Positions 46,256 to 54,591 of a stretch of DNA of 64,000 bases are shown here, piece by piece. Position 1 is the first letter of the stretch; each line of letters opens with the position of its first letter. The translations under genes and the position numbers were made by a program. Origin of the DNA: Enterocloster asparagiformis (lineage in GTDB: Bacteria > Bacillota > Clostridia > Lachnospirales > Lachnospiraceae); NCBI GenBank assembly GCA_018380885.1, contig JAGZSY010000003.1:1-64000 (forward strand), given 5' to 3'. Below the pieces are notes generated by a model. The model was not told where the DNA came from, ran no database searches, and saw nothing but the letters and a program-made list of their open reading frames with translations.

Positions 46256-48904
46256 CTATTTCCCCAGCTTGCGCTGGATGAATTTCACAATCTCCATGAT
46301 CGGGATGATGAGTACCGCCAAGCCCAGGGCTACCGCGTACTCGTTGAGGTCGATGGGGGTGAACTCAAACGCGGCCGCCAGGAACGGAACCTCGATCACA
46401 GCGGTGGTCAGTATCAGGGATACGACCATGGCTCCGAACAGGAAATGATTGTGCGTGGTCATTTTGAACAGGGAGCCGCGGCGGCTTCTCATGTTCAGGG
46501 AGTGGAATATCTCAACCATGGACAGCGTCAAAAACGCCATGGTGGTTCCATCCGGACTGTTGACAAATTCCCAGACGCCGCTCTCGATGTAGTGGCCGAC
46601 CAGGTAGGATACTATCACCAGGACGGTTACGATGGCGCCCTGGAAGAACACGTCGAAGCCCATGCCGCCGGCAAAAATGCCCTCCTTGGGATCTCTGGGC
46701 GCGCGCTTCATGATGTCGGGCTCGCTCTGCTCCAGCCCCAGCGCCAGGGCCGGGAAGCAGTCTGTGATCAGATTGATCCAGAGCAGGTGCACAGGCTCCA
46801 GAATGGTGAAGCCGATCAGGGTGGCGAAGAAGATGGCCAGCACTTCCGCTAAGTTGGAGGCCAGCAGGAACTGGATGGCCTTGCGGATGTTGGCGTAGAT
46901 ACGGCGGCCCTCCTCCACGGCTGAGACGATGGTGGCGAAGTTGTCGTCCGCCAGCACCATGTCCGCCACGTTCTTGGTCACGTCGGTGCCGGTGATGCCC
47001 ATGCCCACGCCGATGTCCGCGGTCTTGATCGAGGGGGCGTCGTTGACGCCGTCGCCGGTCATGGCGGTGATCTTGCCCTTGGACTTCCAGCCGGTTACGA
47101 TGCGCACCTTGTGCTCAGGCTGCACTCTGGCGTACACGCCGTAATGCTCGATGTTGCGGTTGAATTCCTCGTCGCTCATATCGTTTAACTGGGCGCCGGT
47201 GATGGCCTGGGTGGCGTCGGTGATGATGCCCAGCTCCGTGGCGATGGCAACCGCGGTATCCTTGTGGTCGCCGGTGATCATGATGGGGCGGATTCCCGCC
47301 TGACGGCACTCCACGATGGCCGCCTTCACCTCGGGGCGGACGGGGTCGATCATGCCGGACAGGCCCAGGTAGATGAGATCCTGCTCCAGGAACTCGGGAT
47401 CGGAGTTCTCAGGAAGCCCGTTCCAGTCGCGTCTGGCTGCGCAGAGCACGCGCAGGGCACGGTCCGCCATGGATTTGTTGTTCTTTAAAATGCCGGCGCG
47501 GATTTCGTCGGTCATGGGAACCACCTGACCGTCTGCCAGCGCCTTGGTACAGCGTTTTAACACCTCGTCCGGAGCGCCCTTGGTAAACTGGACGATCTGT
47601 CCGTCCTTGGTCTGATGGACAGTGGACATCATCTTTCTCATGGAGTCAAAGGGAGCTTCCGCAACCCGGACATAGTCGGCCTTTAAGGCGGGCTTTTCCA
47701 TTCCGTGCTTGTAGGCGTCGTTCACCAGGGCGCACTCCGTGGGCTCGCCCACCGCGTCGTGGCTGTCGGGATCCAGCTCAGCGTCGGAACACAGGGCCAT
47801 GGCCAGGACTAAAGCGTTCTCATCGCCGGCCACATGGTCTACCACGGTCATTTTGTTCTGGGTCAGGGTACCGGTCTTGTCGGAACAGATAATCTGGGTA
47901 CATCCCAGGGTCTCCACAGCCGTCAGCTTGCGGATGATGGCGTTGCGCTTGGACATGTTGGTCACGCCGATGGAGAGCACGATGGTCACCACGGCGGCCA
48001 GGCCCTCGGGAATGGCCGCGACGGCCAGGGATACGGCTACCATGAAGGTGCTTAAAATGGTATCTCCGGTGATTCCCTCAGGGCTCATGTTGGCTCTGAA
48101 CAGTCCGACGGCGAAGATCACCACACAGATTCCCACCACCAGCACGGTGAGGATCTTGCTCAGCTGGTTCAGCTTGATCTGCAAGGGCGTCTCCTCATCC
48201 TTGGCCTGGGAAAGGGCGTCCGCGATCTTGCCCATCTCGGTGTTCATGCCGGTTCCTGTGATCACGGCCTTGCCGCGGCCGTACACCACGGTGGAACCCA
48301 TGTAGATCATGTTCTTGCGGTCTCCCAGGGGAACATCCTTCTCACCCTCCAGGTTCAGCAGGCTGACGATCTTGTTGACCGGAACGGACTCGCCGGTCAG
48401 GGCCGCTTCCTCGATTTTCATGCTGGCGCACTCGATAATACGGCCGTCCGCCGGGACTGAGTCGCCGGCCTCCAGAACCACCACGTCGCCGGGCACCAGG
48501 TCCTCGCTCTTTAAAGTGATGATTTTGCCGTCCCGCAGGACCTTGCTGGTGGCGGCGGCTATTTCCTGCAGGGCTGCGATGGCGGCCTCCGCCTTGCTCT
48601 CCTGCACCACGCCCAGCACGGCGTTGATGATGACTACGGCCATGATGATGATCACATCTGCGAAGGATTCCCCTTCATAGAAAGCAGTGATGCCTGAGAT
48701 CACAGCCGCGACAATGAGGATGATGATCATGGGATCCGCAAGCTCTTCCAGGAAGCGTTTGATCAGAGATGTTTTCTTTCCCTCCTTCAGCTTATTTTTG
48801 CCGAATTTCTCCAACCGGCCGGCCGCTTCTGCGCTCGTCAGGCCTTCGGGCGTTGAACCCTGCTCCTTCAGCACATCCTCGACACTGGATAAGTACTCTT
48901 TCAC
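46256..48904 (-). CDS. P-type cation ATPase, Ca2+/Mn2+ (PMCA/SERCA-like)
   Basis: An 882-residue P2-type ATPase. Features in order: actuator motif TGES (170-173), helix-4 ion site AIPEGLAAVVT (297-307) typical of Ca2+/Mn2+ pumps, phosphorylation site DKTGT with D342, TGDGVNDAPS in the P domain and a C-terminal six-helix part. The GTG at 48904 is preferred because AAGGAGGAG lies 8 nt upstream; the open frame extends 65 codons further but through the riboswitch terminator. Family members are named calcium pumps; the manganese riboswitches upstream argue for Mn2+ export, perhaps with Ca2+. Confidence 0.93.
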   Translation of the reverse strand: MKEYLSSVEDVLKEQGSTPEGLTSAEAAGRLEKFGKNKLKEGKKTSLIKRFLEELADPMIIILIVAAVISGITAFYEGESFADVIIIMAVVIINAVLGVVQESKAEAAIAALQEIAAATSKVLRDGKIITLKSEDLVPGDVVVLEAGDSVPADGRIIECASMKIEEAALTGESVPVNKIVSLLNLEGEKDVPLGDRKNMIYMGSTVVYGRGKAVITGTGMNTEMGKIADALSQAKDEETPLQIKLNQLSKILTVLVVGICVVIFAVGLFRANMSPEGITGDTILSTFMVAVSLAVAAIPEGLAAVVTIVLSIGVTNMSKRNAIIRKLTAVETLGCTQIICSDKTGTLTQNKMTVVDHVAGDENALVLAMALCSDAELDPDSHDAVGEPTECALVNDAYKHGMEKPALKADYVRVAEAPFDSMRKMMSTVHQTKDGQIVQFTKGAPDEVLKRCTKALADGQVVPMTDEIRAGILKNNKSMADRALRVLCAARRDWNGLPENSDPEFLEQDLIYLGLSGMIDPVRPEVKAAIVECRQAGIRPIMITGDHKDTAVAIATELGIITDATQAITGAQLNDMSDEEFNRNIEHYGVYARVQPEHKVRIVTGWKSKGKITAMTGDGVNDAPSIKTADIGVGMGITGTDVTKNVADMVLADDNFATIVSAVEEGRRIYANIRKAIQFLLASNLAEVLAIFFATLIGFTILEPVHLLWINLITDCFPALALGLEQSEPDIMKRAPRDPKEGIFAGGMGFDVFFQGAIVTVLVIVSYLVGHYIESGVWEFVNSPDGTTMAFLTLSMVEIFHSLNMRSRRGSLFKMTTHNHFLFGAMVVSLILTTAVIEVPFLAAAFEFTPIDLNEYAVALGLAVLIIPIMEIVKFIQRKLGK

Positions 48905-49011
48905 GTTTTGCTCCTCCTTTATACTGTGGTGAAAAGATGGTGAATTGTAACTGTCCGGAAAAGATTTCCGCCGGTAACCGTGATGGCGCCGGGCAATTAC
49001 GATAAATTTAT

Positions 49012-49059
49012 AAAAAAGACCCATACACAGCCAAGATAAACCAACCTGCATATGAGTCT
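49012..49059 (-). terminator. Terminator of the proximal manganese riboswitch
   Basis: On the minus strand AGAC, CATA and CAG of the 5' arm pair with CTG, TATG and GTCT of the 3' arm, then six T (49017-49012). The 5' arm shares the CTCAT bases used by the aptamer's P1 stem, so the two folds exclude each other. Formation of P1 with metal bound should allow read-through. Confidence 0.8.
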
Positions 49060-49154
49060 CATTCTCTACAGATAAGCCAGACCGCTGTGCAGCCGTCATT
49101 ATGTTGACTTACCTCGCACACTATTGATCATAGTATGCGGAATTACTCCCTCAT
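49052..49154 (-). ncRNA. Proximal yybP-ykoY manganese riboswitch aptamer
   Basis: On the minus strand the P1 stem ATGAG (49154-49150) pairs with CTCAT (49056-49052). Inside are the loop sequence GAGGGAGTAA, the central GTCAACA and the closing AATGAGAC, the conserved parts of the yybP-ykoY class. It is the second of two aptamers upstream of the ATPase. Both have their own terminator. Confidence 0.85.
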
Positions 49155-49270
49155 TTATTCCCGTAAAGGACCAACAGCCGGGCCAAACCGGCCTTAAAAC
49201 AATCGGAGGCCGTATGCGGGAAAATTATTTTTCAAGGTAAACAGCCCGGCCCGGATCGCCGGAGGGCATC

Positions 49271-49323
49271 AAAAAAGAGACCTTCCCCTGCCACTTCTTC
49301 CAAGAAACGAACAGGTAAGTCTC
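49271..49323 (-). terminator. Terminator of the distal manganese riboswitch
   Basis: On the minus strand GAGAC and CCTG pair with CAGG and GTCTC, followed by six T (49276-49271). The 5' arm takes in the CTTAC of the distal aptamer's P1, giving mutually exclusive folds, the arrangement of a metal-on switch. Confidence 0.82.
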
Positions 49324-49415
49324 GTCATTTAAAACCAAGCCAGGGAACCGCGCTAAAAGTACGGTTCCAGTGATGTTGACTTCGCCACGCATCGCTGCGC
49401 CGACTACTCCCTTAC
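49315..49415 (-). ncRNA. Distal yybP-ykoY manganese riboswitch aptamer
   Basis: On the minus strand P1 is GTAAG (49415-49411) with CTTAC (49319-49315). The conserved AAGGGAGTAGTC loop, GTCAACATCAC in the junction and CGAGACTTAC at the closing side match the yybP-ykoY class, whose ligand is Mn2+. A strong promoter lies 10 bp upstream. Confidence 0.88.
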
Positions 49416-49424
49416 AATAGCTTT

Positions 49425-49453
49425 AGACTAGCACGATTTGGAAGTGCTGTCAA
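49425..49453 (-). promoter_or_regulatory. Promoter of the riboswitch–ATPase unit
   Basis: Minus strand TTGACA (49453-49448) and TAGTCT (49430-49425) with a 17-bp spacer, placing the start of transcription close to the distal aptamer. Confidence 0.82.
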
Positions 49454-49496
49454 GAATTTTCACCGTAAAAATTTCGTCAAAAAATCAGAAACGGTA

Positions 49497-49525
49497 TTGA
49501 CAATTAAATAACGAAGTGCTATATT
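49497..49525 (+). promoter_or_regulatory. Promoter of the NCS2 operon
   Basis: TTGACA (49497-49502) and TATATT (49520-49525) with a 17-bp spacer, giving a leader of about 170 nt before the ATG at 49702. A second TATAAT at 49621-49626 lacks a good -35. The promoter lies back to back with that of the ATPase, 43 bp apart. Confidence 0.75.
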
Positions 49526-49560
49526 AAAACAGGATTTGAGATCCGTTTTTATATATAAAG

Positions 49561-49681
49561 TTTGTTTAACTATTAAATAAACTATGAAAACAGGCCGAAT
49601 CTGTAAAAATATTACCTATATATAATGGTAGTATTGCCAAATATTTATTTTTTTGCCAAGTTTGTTTAAGACATAAACAAA
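49561..49681 (+). promoter_or_regulatory. Twin palindromic operators 100 bp apart
   Basis: TTTGTTTA-N5-TAAATAAA at 49561-49581 (one mismatch) and TTTGTTTA-N5-TAAACAAA at 49661-49681 (perfect) have the same arm length and spacer; their centres are exactly 100 bp apart. Both are downstream of the promoter, and the second ends 21 nt before the start codon. This is the pattern of a repressor binding a pair of sites. The binding protein is unknown; the double-MerR protein at 56091 is a candidate only by proximity. Confidence 0.65.
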
Positions 49682-49701
49682 TAAGTGGAGAATAATTAAC
49701 A

Positions 49702-51243
49702 ATGAATGGAAACGCACAATTTAAATACCACTGGTGGGGCAAGGGTGACATCGACGCCTCCTTCGGAATCTTCTTTGACGGATTCTCGAAAATACTGACC
49801 GCCACCGGGATTATGACCGTGGTGTTCGGCATGCCGGCCCGGGTGGTGATCGGCAAGGTGGTGCCGGGAATTGGGTTAGCGATCCTGCTGGGAAATCTCT
49901 GGTACTTTTATGAAGCCCGTTGCCTGGCGCAGCGGGAGAGACGGCAGAACGTGACCTCCCAGCCCTTTGGCATCGGAGCCTCCCAGCTGTCCGGCTGGCT
50001 GTATCTGATCATCGGCCCGGTGTACTGGCAGACGGGAAATTCCGACCTGGCCCTGCAGGTGGGACTGGCTGCTGCGTTTGTGGGCGGCCTGGTGGAGATC
50101 GCCGGTGGGTTTGCCGGGCGCTGGATCGTGGAGACCATCCCCAACAGCGCGCTGATGGGCAATATGGCCTCCTCGGCCATGGTGTGGCTGTCCATCGTGG
50201 GTCTGGCTATGGTGTTTGACAAGCCGGTGTACGCGGTGCTGCCGCTGTTTATCATTATCGTGGACTACCTGGGCAAGGCTGACAAACGGTTCGCAAAAAT
50301 CCCCTCCGGGGTGATCGCCATTCTCATCGGAACGGCTGCGGCCTGGGCCTGCGGTTACCTGACGCCGGGGGCGTTAAGGGAGTCCTTTTCGGAGATCGGA
50401 TTTTACCCGCCCACCCTGGGAATCGGCGATGTGGCGGCCGGGCTTAAGGGCATAGTGCCGTATCTGCCCGTGATCGTCCCGCTGCAGATCAACAATTTCC
50501 TGTCCACGCTACAGGGGCTGGAATCCGCGAAAATGGCCGGGGACGCCTACCCGGAGCGCCGCTCTATGATCATGGACGGAATCTCCACCCTGACGGGCGC
50601 GCTGTTCGGAAATCCCTTTCCCACCACCGTGTACTTCGGCCATCCGGGATGGAAAGAACTGGATGCCAGAGCCGGGTTTTCCCTGGTCAACGGAGTCCTG
50701 TGCCTGCTCATCTGCACCACCGGGCTGACCGGGGTGCTGATGTCCCTCATTCCCACGGAGGCGGTGATGGTGCTGCTGATCTTCATCGGATTTTCGGTGA
50801 CGGACAATACCTTCCGCTCCATGGACAAAAAGTATTACAACGTGATCCTGTTGTCCATGATCCCCATTCTGTTCCAGTACATGCAGACCCTGGTCAGCTC
50901 CTCGGTCCAGGCGGCCGGCAGCGCCATGGCTTCTGTGACCGCGGAAATGTTTGCGGCATACTCGGTGCCTATCCAGGGGATCATGTACCTGGGAAACGGC
51001 GGATTTCTCACCAGCCTGCTGCTGGCGGGCCTTCTGGCCTGCGTGGTGGACCGGCGCTACAAGATGGCTGGGGCCTTTGCGCTGGTCATGGCCTTCTGCG
51101 CCGCAATCGGCATGATTCACTGCGAGGGCATCGCGCTTTTTACCGGGCCTGGGATGATCTTCGGGGCCATTTATTTGGCGGTGGCCGCCATGCTTTATAT
51201 GAAGGGATATTTCTTTGAAGCCGGGAAGGTGCGGCGCACCTGA
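49702..51243 (+). CDS. NCS2-family (xanthine/uracil-type) permease, paralogue 1
   Basis: A 513-residue membrane protein with about 12-14 hydrophobic segments, resembling the nucleobase:cation symporter-2 superfamily (AzgA-like part). NVTSQPFGIGASQ near residue 80 and the helix-10-like LSTLQGLESAKMAGD and GNPFPTTVYFGHPGWKELDARAG region suggest this. It differs clearly from ordinary xanthine or uracil permeases. First gene of a seven-gene operon; a second paralogue follows after 120 bp with the same KxDIDASFGIFFDGFSK-type N-terminus. The cargo is probably a small heterocycle or acid, not established. Confidence 0.78.
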   Translation: MNGNAQFKYHWWGKGDIDASFGIFFDGFSKILTATGIMTVVFGMPARVVIGKVVPGIGLAILLGNLWYFYEARCLAQRERRQNVTSQPFGIGASQLSGWLYLIIGPVYWQTGNSDLALQVGLAAAFVGGLVEIAGGFAGRWIVETIPNSALMGNMASSAMVWLSIVGLAMVFDKPVYAVLPLFIIIVDYLGKADKRFAKIPSGVIAILIGTAAAWACGYLTPGALRESFSEIGFYPPTLGIGDVAAGLKGIVPYLPVIVPLQINNFLSTLQGLESAKMAGDAYPERRSMIMDGISTLTGALFGNPFPTTVYFGHPGWKELDARAGFSLVNGVLCLLICTTGLTGVLMSLIPTEAVMVLLIFIGFSVTDNTFRSMDKKYYNVILLSMIPILFQYMQTLVSSSVQAAGSAMASVTAEMFAAYSVPIQGIMYLGNGGFLTSLLLAGLLACVVDRRYKMAGAFALVMAFCAAIGMIHCEGIALFTGPGMIFGAIYLAVAAMLYMKGYFFEAGKVRRT

Positions 51244-51363
51244 GGCGGGTGCCAAAACGGCGCCGTGTGCGCCGGAGGATAGTTTTATAAAAAGAGATAA
51301 CTGTTATGCGGCTTGTGGAACGGCCGTTAATCAGTTACAGACAGATTCAGGAGGATGAACGGT

Positions 51364-52839
51364 ATGGAAAAGGTAAGGATACCATTTTTTAAGAAAGCGG
51401 ACTTAGACGCGTCCATCGGCGTGTTCTTTGACGGATTTTCCAAGGTTATAGTGGCGATCGCCATTTTGGCGGGCACCTTTGGGCTGGACGCGGGAACGAT
51501 TTTCGGCACCATGATGCCCGGCATGGTTTTGACGGTGGTGGTTTTAAACGGCGGCCTCTGGCTCTATTACCGGGGCATAGCGGCCAAGCGCAATGATCCC
51601 AATCTGACCGCCATTCCGGCGGGACTTCAGGCGGGCAGAATGTTCATCTGGCTCTACAGCATCATGCTCCCCGTGTTTTTGAGCACCGGAAACGCGGAGT
51701 TGGCCTTTAAGACAGGCGTTCTGGCCCATTTGGTGGGCGGCATCGTGTTCATCATCGGCGCCTTTGTGGTGCCGCTGGTGCTGAAAATCGTTCCGGCGGG
51801 CGCGCTGTTCGGCTCCCTGGCCGGCGGAGCCATGGCGTTTTTGATCATGCAGTCCATGAACGGCGTGCTGAAAATGCCTCTAGTGGGCTGGCTGTCCCTG
51901 ATCGTGCTGTTTGTGATCTATCTGGGCAAGGTGGAGACAAAGCTGCCCGCAGCCCTCATCGCCATCGTGGCCGGTTCCGCGGTGGCCTGGATCAGCGGCG
52001 TGATGGGATTTTCCGCAGTACAGGAATCCCTGAGCAGCCTGAGCTTCTACATACCGCACCCCACCCTGGGAATCTTTGACGGCGGCGTGGTGAAGGAAAT
52101 GATTCCCTTCCTGCCCATCATCATCGTGTTCTCCTTAAACGAGGTGATCACCGGAATCCAGGCGGTGGAGCAGGCCAAAGAGTGCGGCGACACCTTCTTT
52201 ACCACCACAAAGCCCCTGGTGCTGTGCGGTCTGGCCAGCGTGGTGGGCGCATGCTTCGGAAATCCCCTGGCGGTGGGTCTCTACTGGGGTTATCCGGGAT
52301 GGAAGAAAATGGAATCCGGTACCGGCTACCACATCGGAATTGTGATCTTGTACGCCCTGGTGGGCCTTACCGGCTTATCCGCCATTATCAACGCCTTTAT
52401 TCCGGAAGCCGTGGTGCTGCCGATCCTGGTGTTCGTGGGAATTTCCAGTTACTCTCAGGCCTTTGAGGTGGTGGACCGGAAATATTTCCCCGCCGTCATC
52501 ATGGCCTCCCTGCCGGTGGTCATGGACTTTATCGTGGACAACATGAGGGAGGGCGCGCTGCCTGGATTTATGGCCTTTGACCCCGGCTCCGCCTTCGTGG
52601 GCCTGCTGGTGGGCTGTGTGTTCGTGTTCATCATCGACAACAACTGGAGGAACGCTTCCATCACCAATCTGGTGGCTCTGGGCCTGACGGGAATCGGCAT
52701 GATCCATTCACCGGGCATCCTGGGCACGGAGACCTACGCGCCGGATATGGGATTTGTACAGGTATATATCGTGCTGACAATCGCATTTCTTGTCATGCAT
52801 GTCATGAAATTTAACCAGAAAGAGAGGAAAACGCAGTGA
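51364..52839 (+). CDS. NCS2-family permease, paralogue 2
   Basis: A 491-residue paralogue of the preceding permease, sharing KADLDASIGVFFDGFSKV, the helix-10-like NEVITGIQAVEQAKECGD and GNPLAVGLYWGYPGWKKMESG. The ATG at 51364 is 9 nt after GGAGG; an earlier in-frame ATG touches that site. Its stop overlaps the FMN reductase start (ATGA-type, 52836-52839). Two diverged paralogues in one operon could form a heteromer or import and export related compounds. Substrate unknown. Confidence 0.78.
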   Translation: MEKVRIPFFKKADLDASIGVFFDGFSKVIVAIAILAGTFGLDAGTIFGTMMPGMVLTVVVLNGGLWLYYRGIAAKRNDPNLTAIPAGLQAGRMFIWLYSIMLPVFLSTGNAELAFKTGVLAHLVGGIVFIIGAFVVPLVLKIVPAGALFGSLAGGAMAFLIMQSMNGVLKMPLVGWLSLIVLFVIYLGKVETKLPAALIAIVAGSAVAWISGVMGFSAVQESLSSLSFYIPHPTLGIFDGGVVKEMIPFLPIIIVFSLNEVITGIQAVEQAKECGDTFFTTTKPLVLCGLASVVGACFGNPLAVGLYWGYPGWKKMESGTGYHIGIVILYALVGLTGLSAIINAFIPEAVVLPILVFVGISSYSQAFEVVDRKYFPAVIMASLPVVMDFIVDNMREGALPGFMAFDPGSAFVGLLVGCVFVFIIDNNWRNASITNLVALGLTGIGMIHSPGILGTETYAPDMGFVQVYIVLTIAFLVMHVMKFNQKERKTQ

Positions 52840-53393
52840 AAACACTTGTAATTATCGGAGCGGCCAGACCCAACGGCCATACCAGGAAAATGGTAGACCT
52901 GTTCCTGGAGAATCTGGACGGGGAGAAGGAGATCATCGACGCCTACCGCACGGATGTGAAGCCCTGTATGGACTGCCGTTACTGCTGGAAGACGAAAGCC
53001 TGCGTCATCAAGGACGGGATGCAGGATATCTATCAGAAGCTGGAGGAGGCGGATAACATTGTCCTGGCGTCCCCCATGTATTTCCACTCCGTCACGGGCC
53101 GCATGAAAACCCTGATCGACCGTTTCCAGGTGTACTGGGCCGGCCATGTGCGGGGCGACATGCCGGAGAAAACGCTGCGCAAGGGCGCGATCCTGATGGT
53201 GGGCGGCGCTCCCGCCTTTGAGAATCAGTTTCTGGGCGGGGAGCTGGTGCTTAAAAACCTTTTGAACGATTTGAGCGCCGAATGTCTCGGGCAGGTCTGC
53301 CTGGCAAACAGCGACCGGGATTCCCTGGAGACCCGCCCCGACATCGCGGAGGCGGTGGTAGAGCTGGCAAAGAAAATGAACCGCGCGGAATAA
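52836..53393 (+). CDS. Flavodoxin-family NAD(P)H:FMN reductase, possible Fe-S flavoprotein
   Basis: A 185-residue flavodoxin-fold protein. IIGAARPNGHTRKM is the FMN phosphate loop and ASPMYFHSVTGRMKTLIDRF the ring-binding loop. A CMDCRYCWKTKAC stretch at residues 47-59 resembles the cysteine motif of iron-sulfur flavoproteins, though compact. It overlaps the permease gene and may supply electrons to a reductase step or reduce the imported compound directly. Confidence 0.82.
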   Translation: MKTLVIIGAARPNGHTRKMVDLFLENLDGEKEIIDAYRTDVKPCMDCRYCWKTKACVIKDGMQDIYQKLEEADNIVLASPMYFHSVTGRMKTLIDRFQVYWAGHVRGDMPEKTLRKGAILMVGGAPAFENQFLGGELVLKNLLNDLSAECLGQVCLANSDRDSLETRPDIAEAVVELAKKMNRAE

Positions 53394-53445
53394 TTGCGCT
53401 GGTATCCATTATCATACAAACACAAACATAAAGGAGGAAATTATT

Positions 53446-53826
53446 ATGCAGGGTTACACGTATACCAAGGGAGAGCATTATCCGATGGAGCATCTGGTGT
53501 TCAAGGTGGCGCCGGAGGACGTGGAGCGTTATCTGGAGGTAGACCACGAGATCTGGACCTTAAAGGAGGCGTTCGCGCCGGGCTTCGACCACATTCCGTT
53601 CCTGTACAAGGAAGTGTGGATTAACGACAATAAGCCGGGCGAAATCCACTTCATCTTCGCATGGGAGAGCATTGAGTCCTGGAGAAAGATCGACCAGAAG
53701 GAGTACCAGGCCCAGCTGATCAAGGAGTTTGACGAGAAGTTCGGTCGCCCCTACGAGCTGATCCGCGTGGTGCAGAACGAGGAGAACTTCGGCGTGCACC
53801 GCTACAGCCGCTTTGAGAGAATCTGA
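53446..53826 (+). CDS. Small TIGR03792-like protein (dimeric alpha/beta-barrel type)
   Basis: A 126-residue protein with AAGGAGG upstream of the ATG. The order hLVFKVxPEDVERYLEVDxEIWT, then FLYKEVWIND, then HFIFAWESIESWRKID recalls the uncharacterised TIGR03792 family, which probably folds like small dimeric alpha/beta-barrel enzymes or monooxygenase-like proteins. No metal or cofactor motif is obvious. Placed between a flavin reductase and an SDR it could be an isomerase, lyase or cofactor-free oxygen/adduct enzyme, but the function is unknown. Confidence 0.65.
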   Translation: MQGYTYTKGEHYPMEHLVFKVAPEDVERYLEVDHEIWTLKEAFAPGFDHIPFLYKEVWINDNKPGEIHFIFAWESIESWRKIDQKEYQAQLIKEFDEKFGRPYELIRVVQNEENFGVHRYSRFERI

Positions 53827-53844
53827 TTTGGGAGGAAATGTAAA

Positions 53845-54576
53845 ATGAAATTTGCAGATAAAGTAGTAATCGTCACAGGCGCCAGCTCCGGTATCGGCGA
53901 GGGCGTTGCGAAGAAGTTCCTGGCCGAGGGAGCCAAGGTGGTGGGCTGCGGCGTTGAGCCGGAGATGCACATCCAGGACGAGAACGCCATCTATGTGCAG
54001 GCCGATCTGACGGACGCCGCCCAGGCCCAGCGCGTGGTGGAGGAGGCCGTGAAGGCGTTCGGCCGCGTGAACAAGCTGGTGTGCTGCGCGGGCGTGACCT
54101 TCATCGGTTCCTTAGAGACCACGGACTATGACAAGTTTATGCGCGAACTGTCCATCAACTTAGGCGGCGTGTTCAATATGTGCAAGGCGGCTGTGGTTGA
54201 ACTGAAAAAGCAGGAGGGCTCCACCATCGTGACCGTTGGCTCCGATCTGGGCGTCCGCCCCATTCCTGAGCGCATCGGCTACTGTCCGTCCAAGGCGGGC
54301 GTGATCATGCTGACCAAGTGCATCGCCCTGGAGTTCGCGCCCCACATCCGCGCCAACGCCATTCTGCCGGGCCTGGTGCGCACGCCCATGATCGAGCAGC
54401 GCTTCACCGAGGCCGAGGACCCGAAGGCTTTAGAGGAGTCCTACGCCAGCCTGTATCCCCTTCACAAGATGGGTAAGATCGAGGACATGGCCAACGCCAT
54501 CGCCTTCCTCTCCAGCGACGAGAGCGGGTTTATCACCGGCGAGATCATGCAGGTCTGCGGCGGCAGCCTGATCTGA
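53845..54576 (+). CDS. Short-chain dehydrogenase/reductase
   Basis: A 243-residue classical SDR. The cofactor motif GASSGIGEG is at residues 12-20, CCAGV at about 87, a catalytic serine in VTVGSDLG and YCPSK for the YxxxK pair near residues 150-154, then PGLVRTPM. It should oxidise an alcohol or reduce a ketone with NAD(P). GGGAGGAAATGTAAA precedes the ATG and the gap from the preceding gene is 18 bp, so it belongs to the NCS2 operon. Confidence 0.9.
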   Translation: MKFADKVVIVTGASSGIGEGVAKKFLAEGAKVVGCGVEPEMHIQDENAIYVQADLTDAAQAQRVVEEAVKAFGRVNKLVCCAGVTFIGSLETTDYDKFMRELSINLGGVFNMCKAAVVELKKQEGSTIVTVGSDLGVRPIPERIGYCPSKAGVIMLTKCIALEFAPHIRANAILPGLVRTPMIEQRFTEAEDPKALEESYASLYPLHKMGKIEDMANAIAFLSSDESGFITGEIMQVCGGSLI

Positions 54577-54591
54577 TAAGGGGGAGAGAAT

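Noticed and set aside
48905..49099. N-terminal extension of the P-type ATPase to residue 1 at 49099
   Set aside because: The extra 65 codons run through the proximal riboswitch and its terminator, and the GTG at 48904 has a strong ribosome site at normal spacing.
49526..49701. Purine riboswitch in the leader of the NCS2 permease
   Set aside because: The TATAA/loop-loop signature of the purine aptamer is missing; the leader is better explained by two palindromic operator sites.
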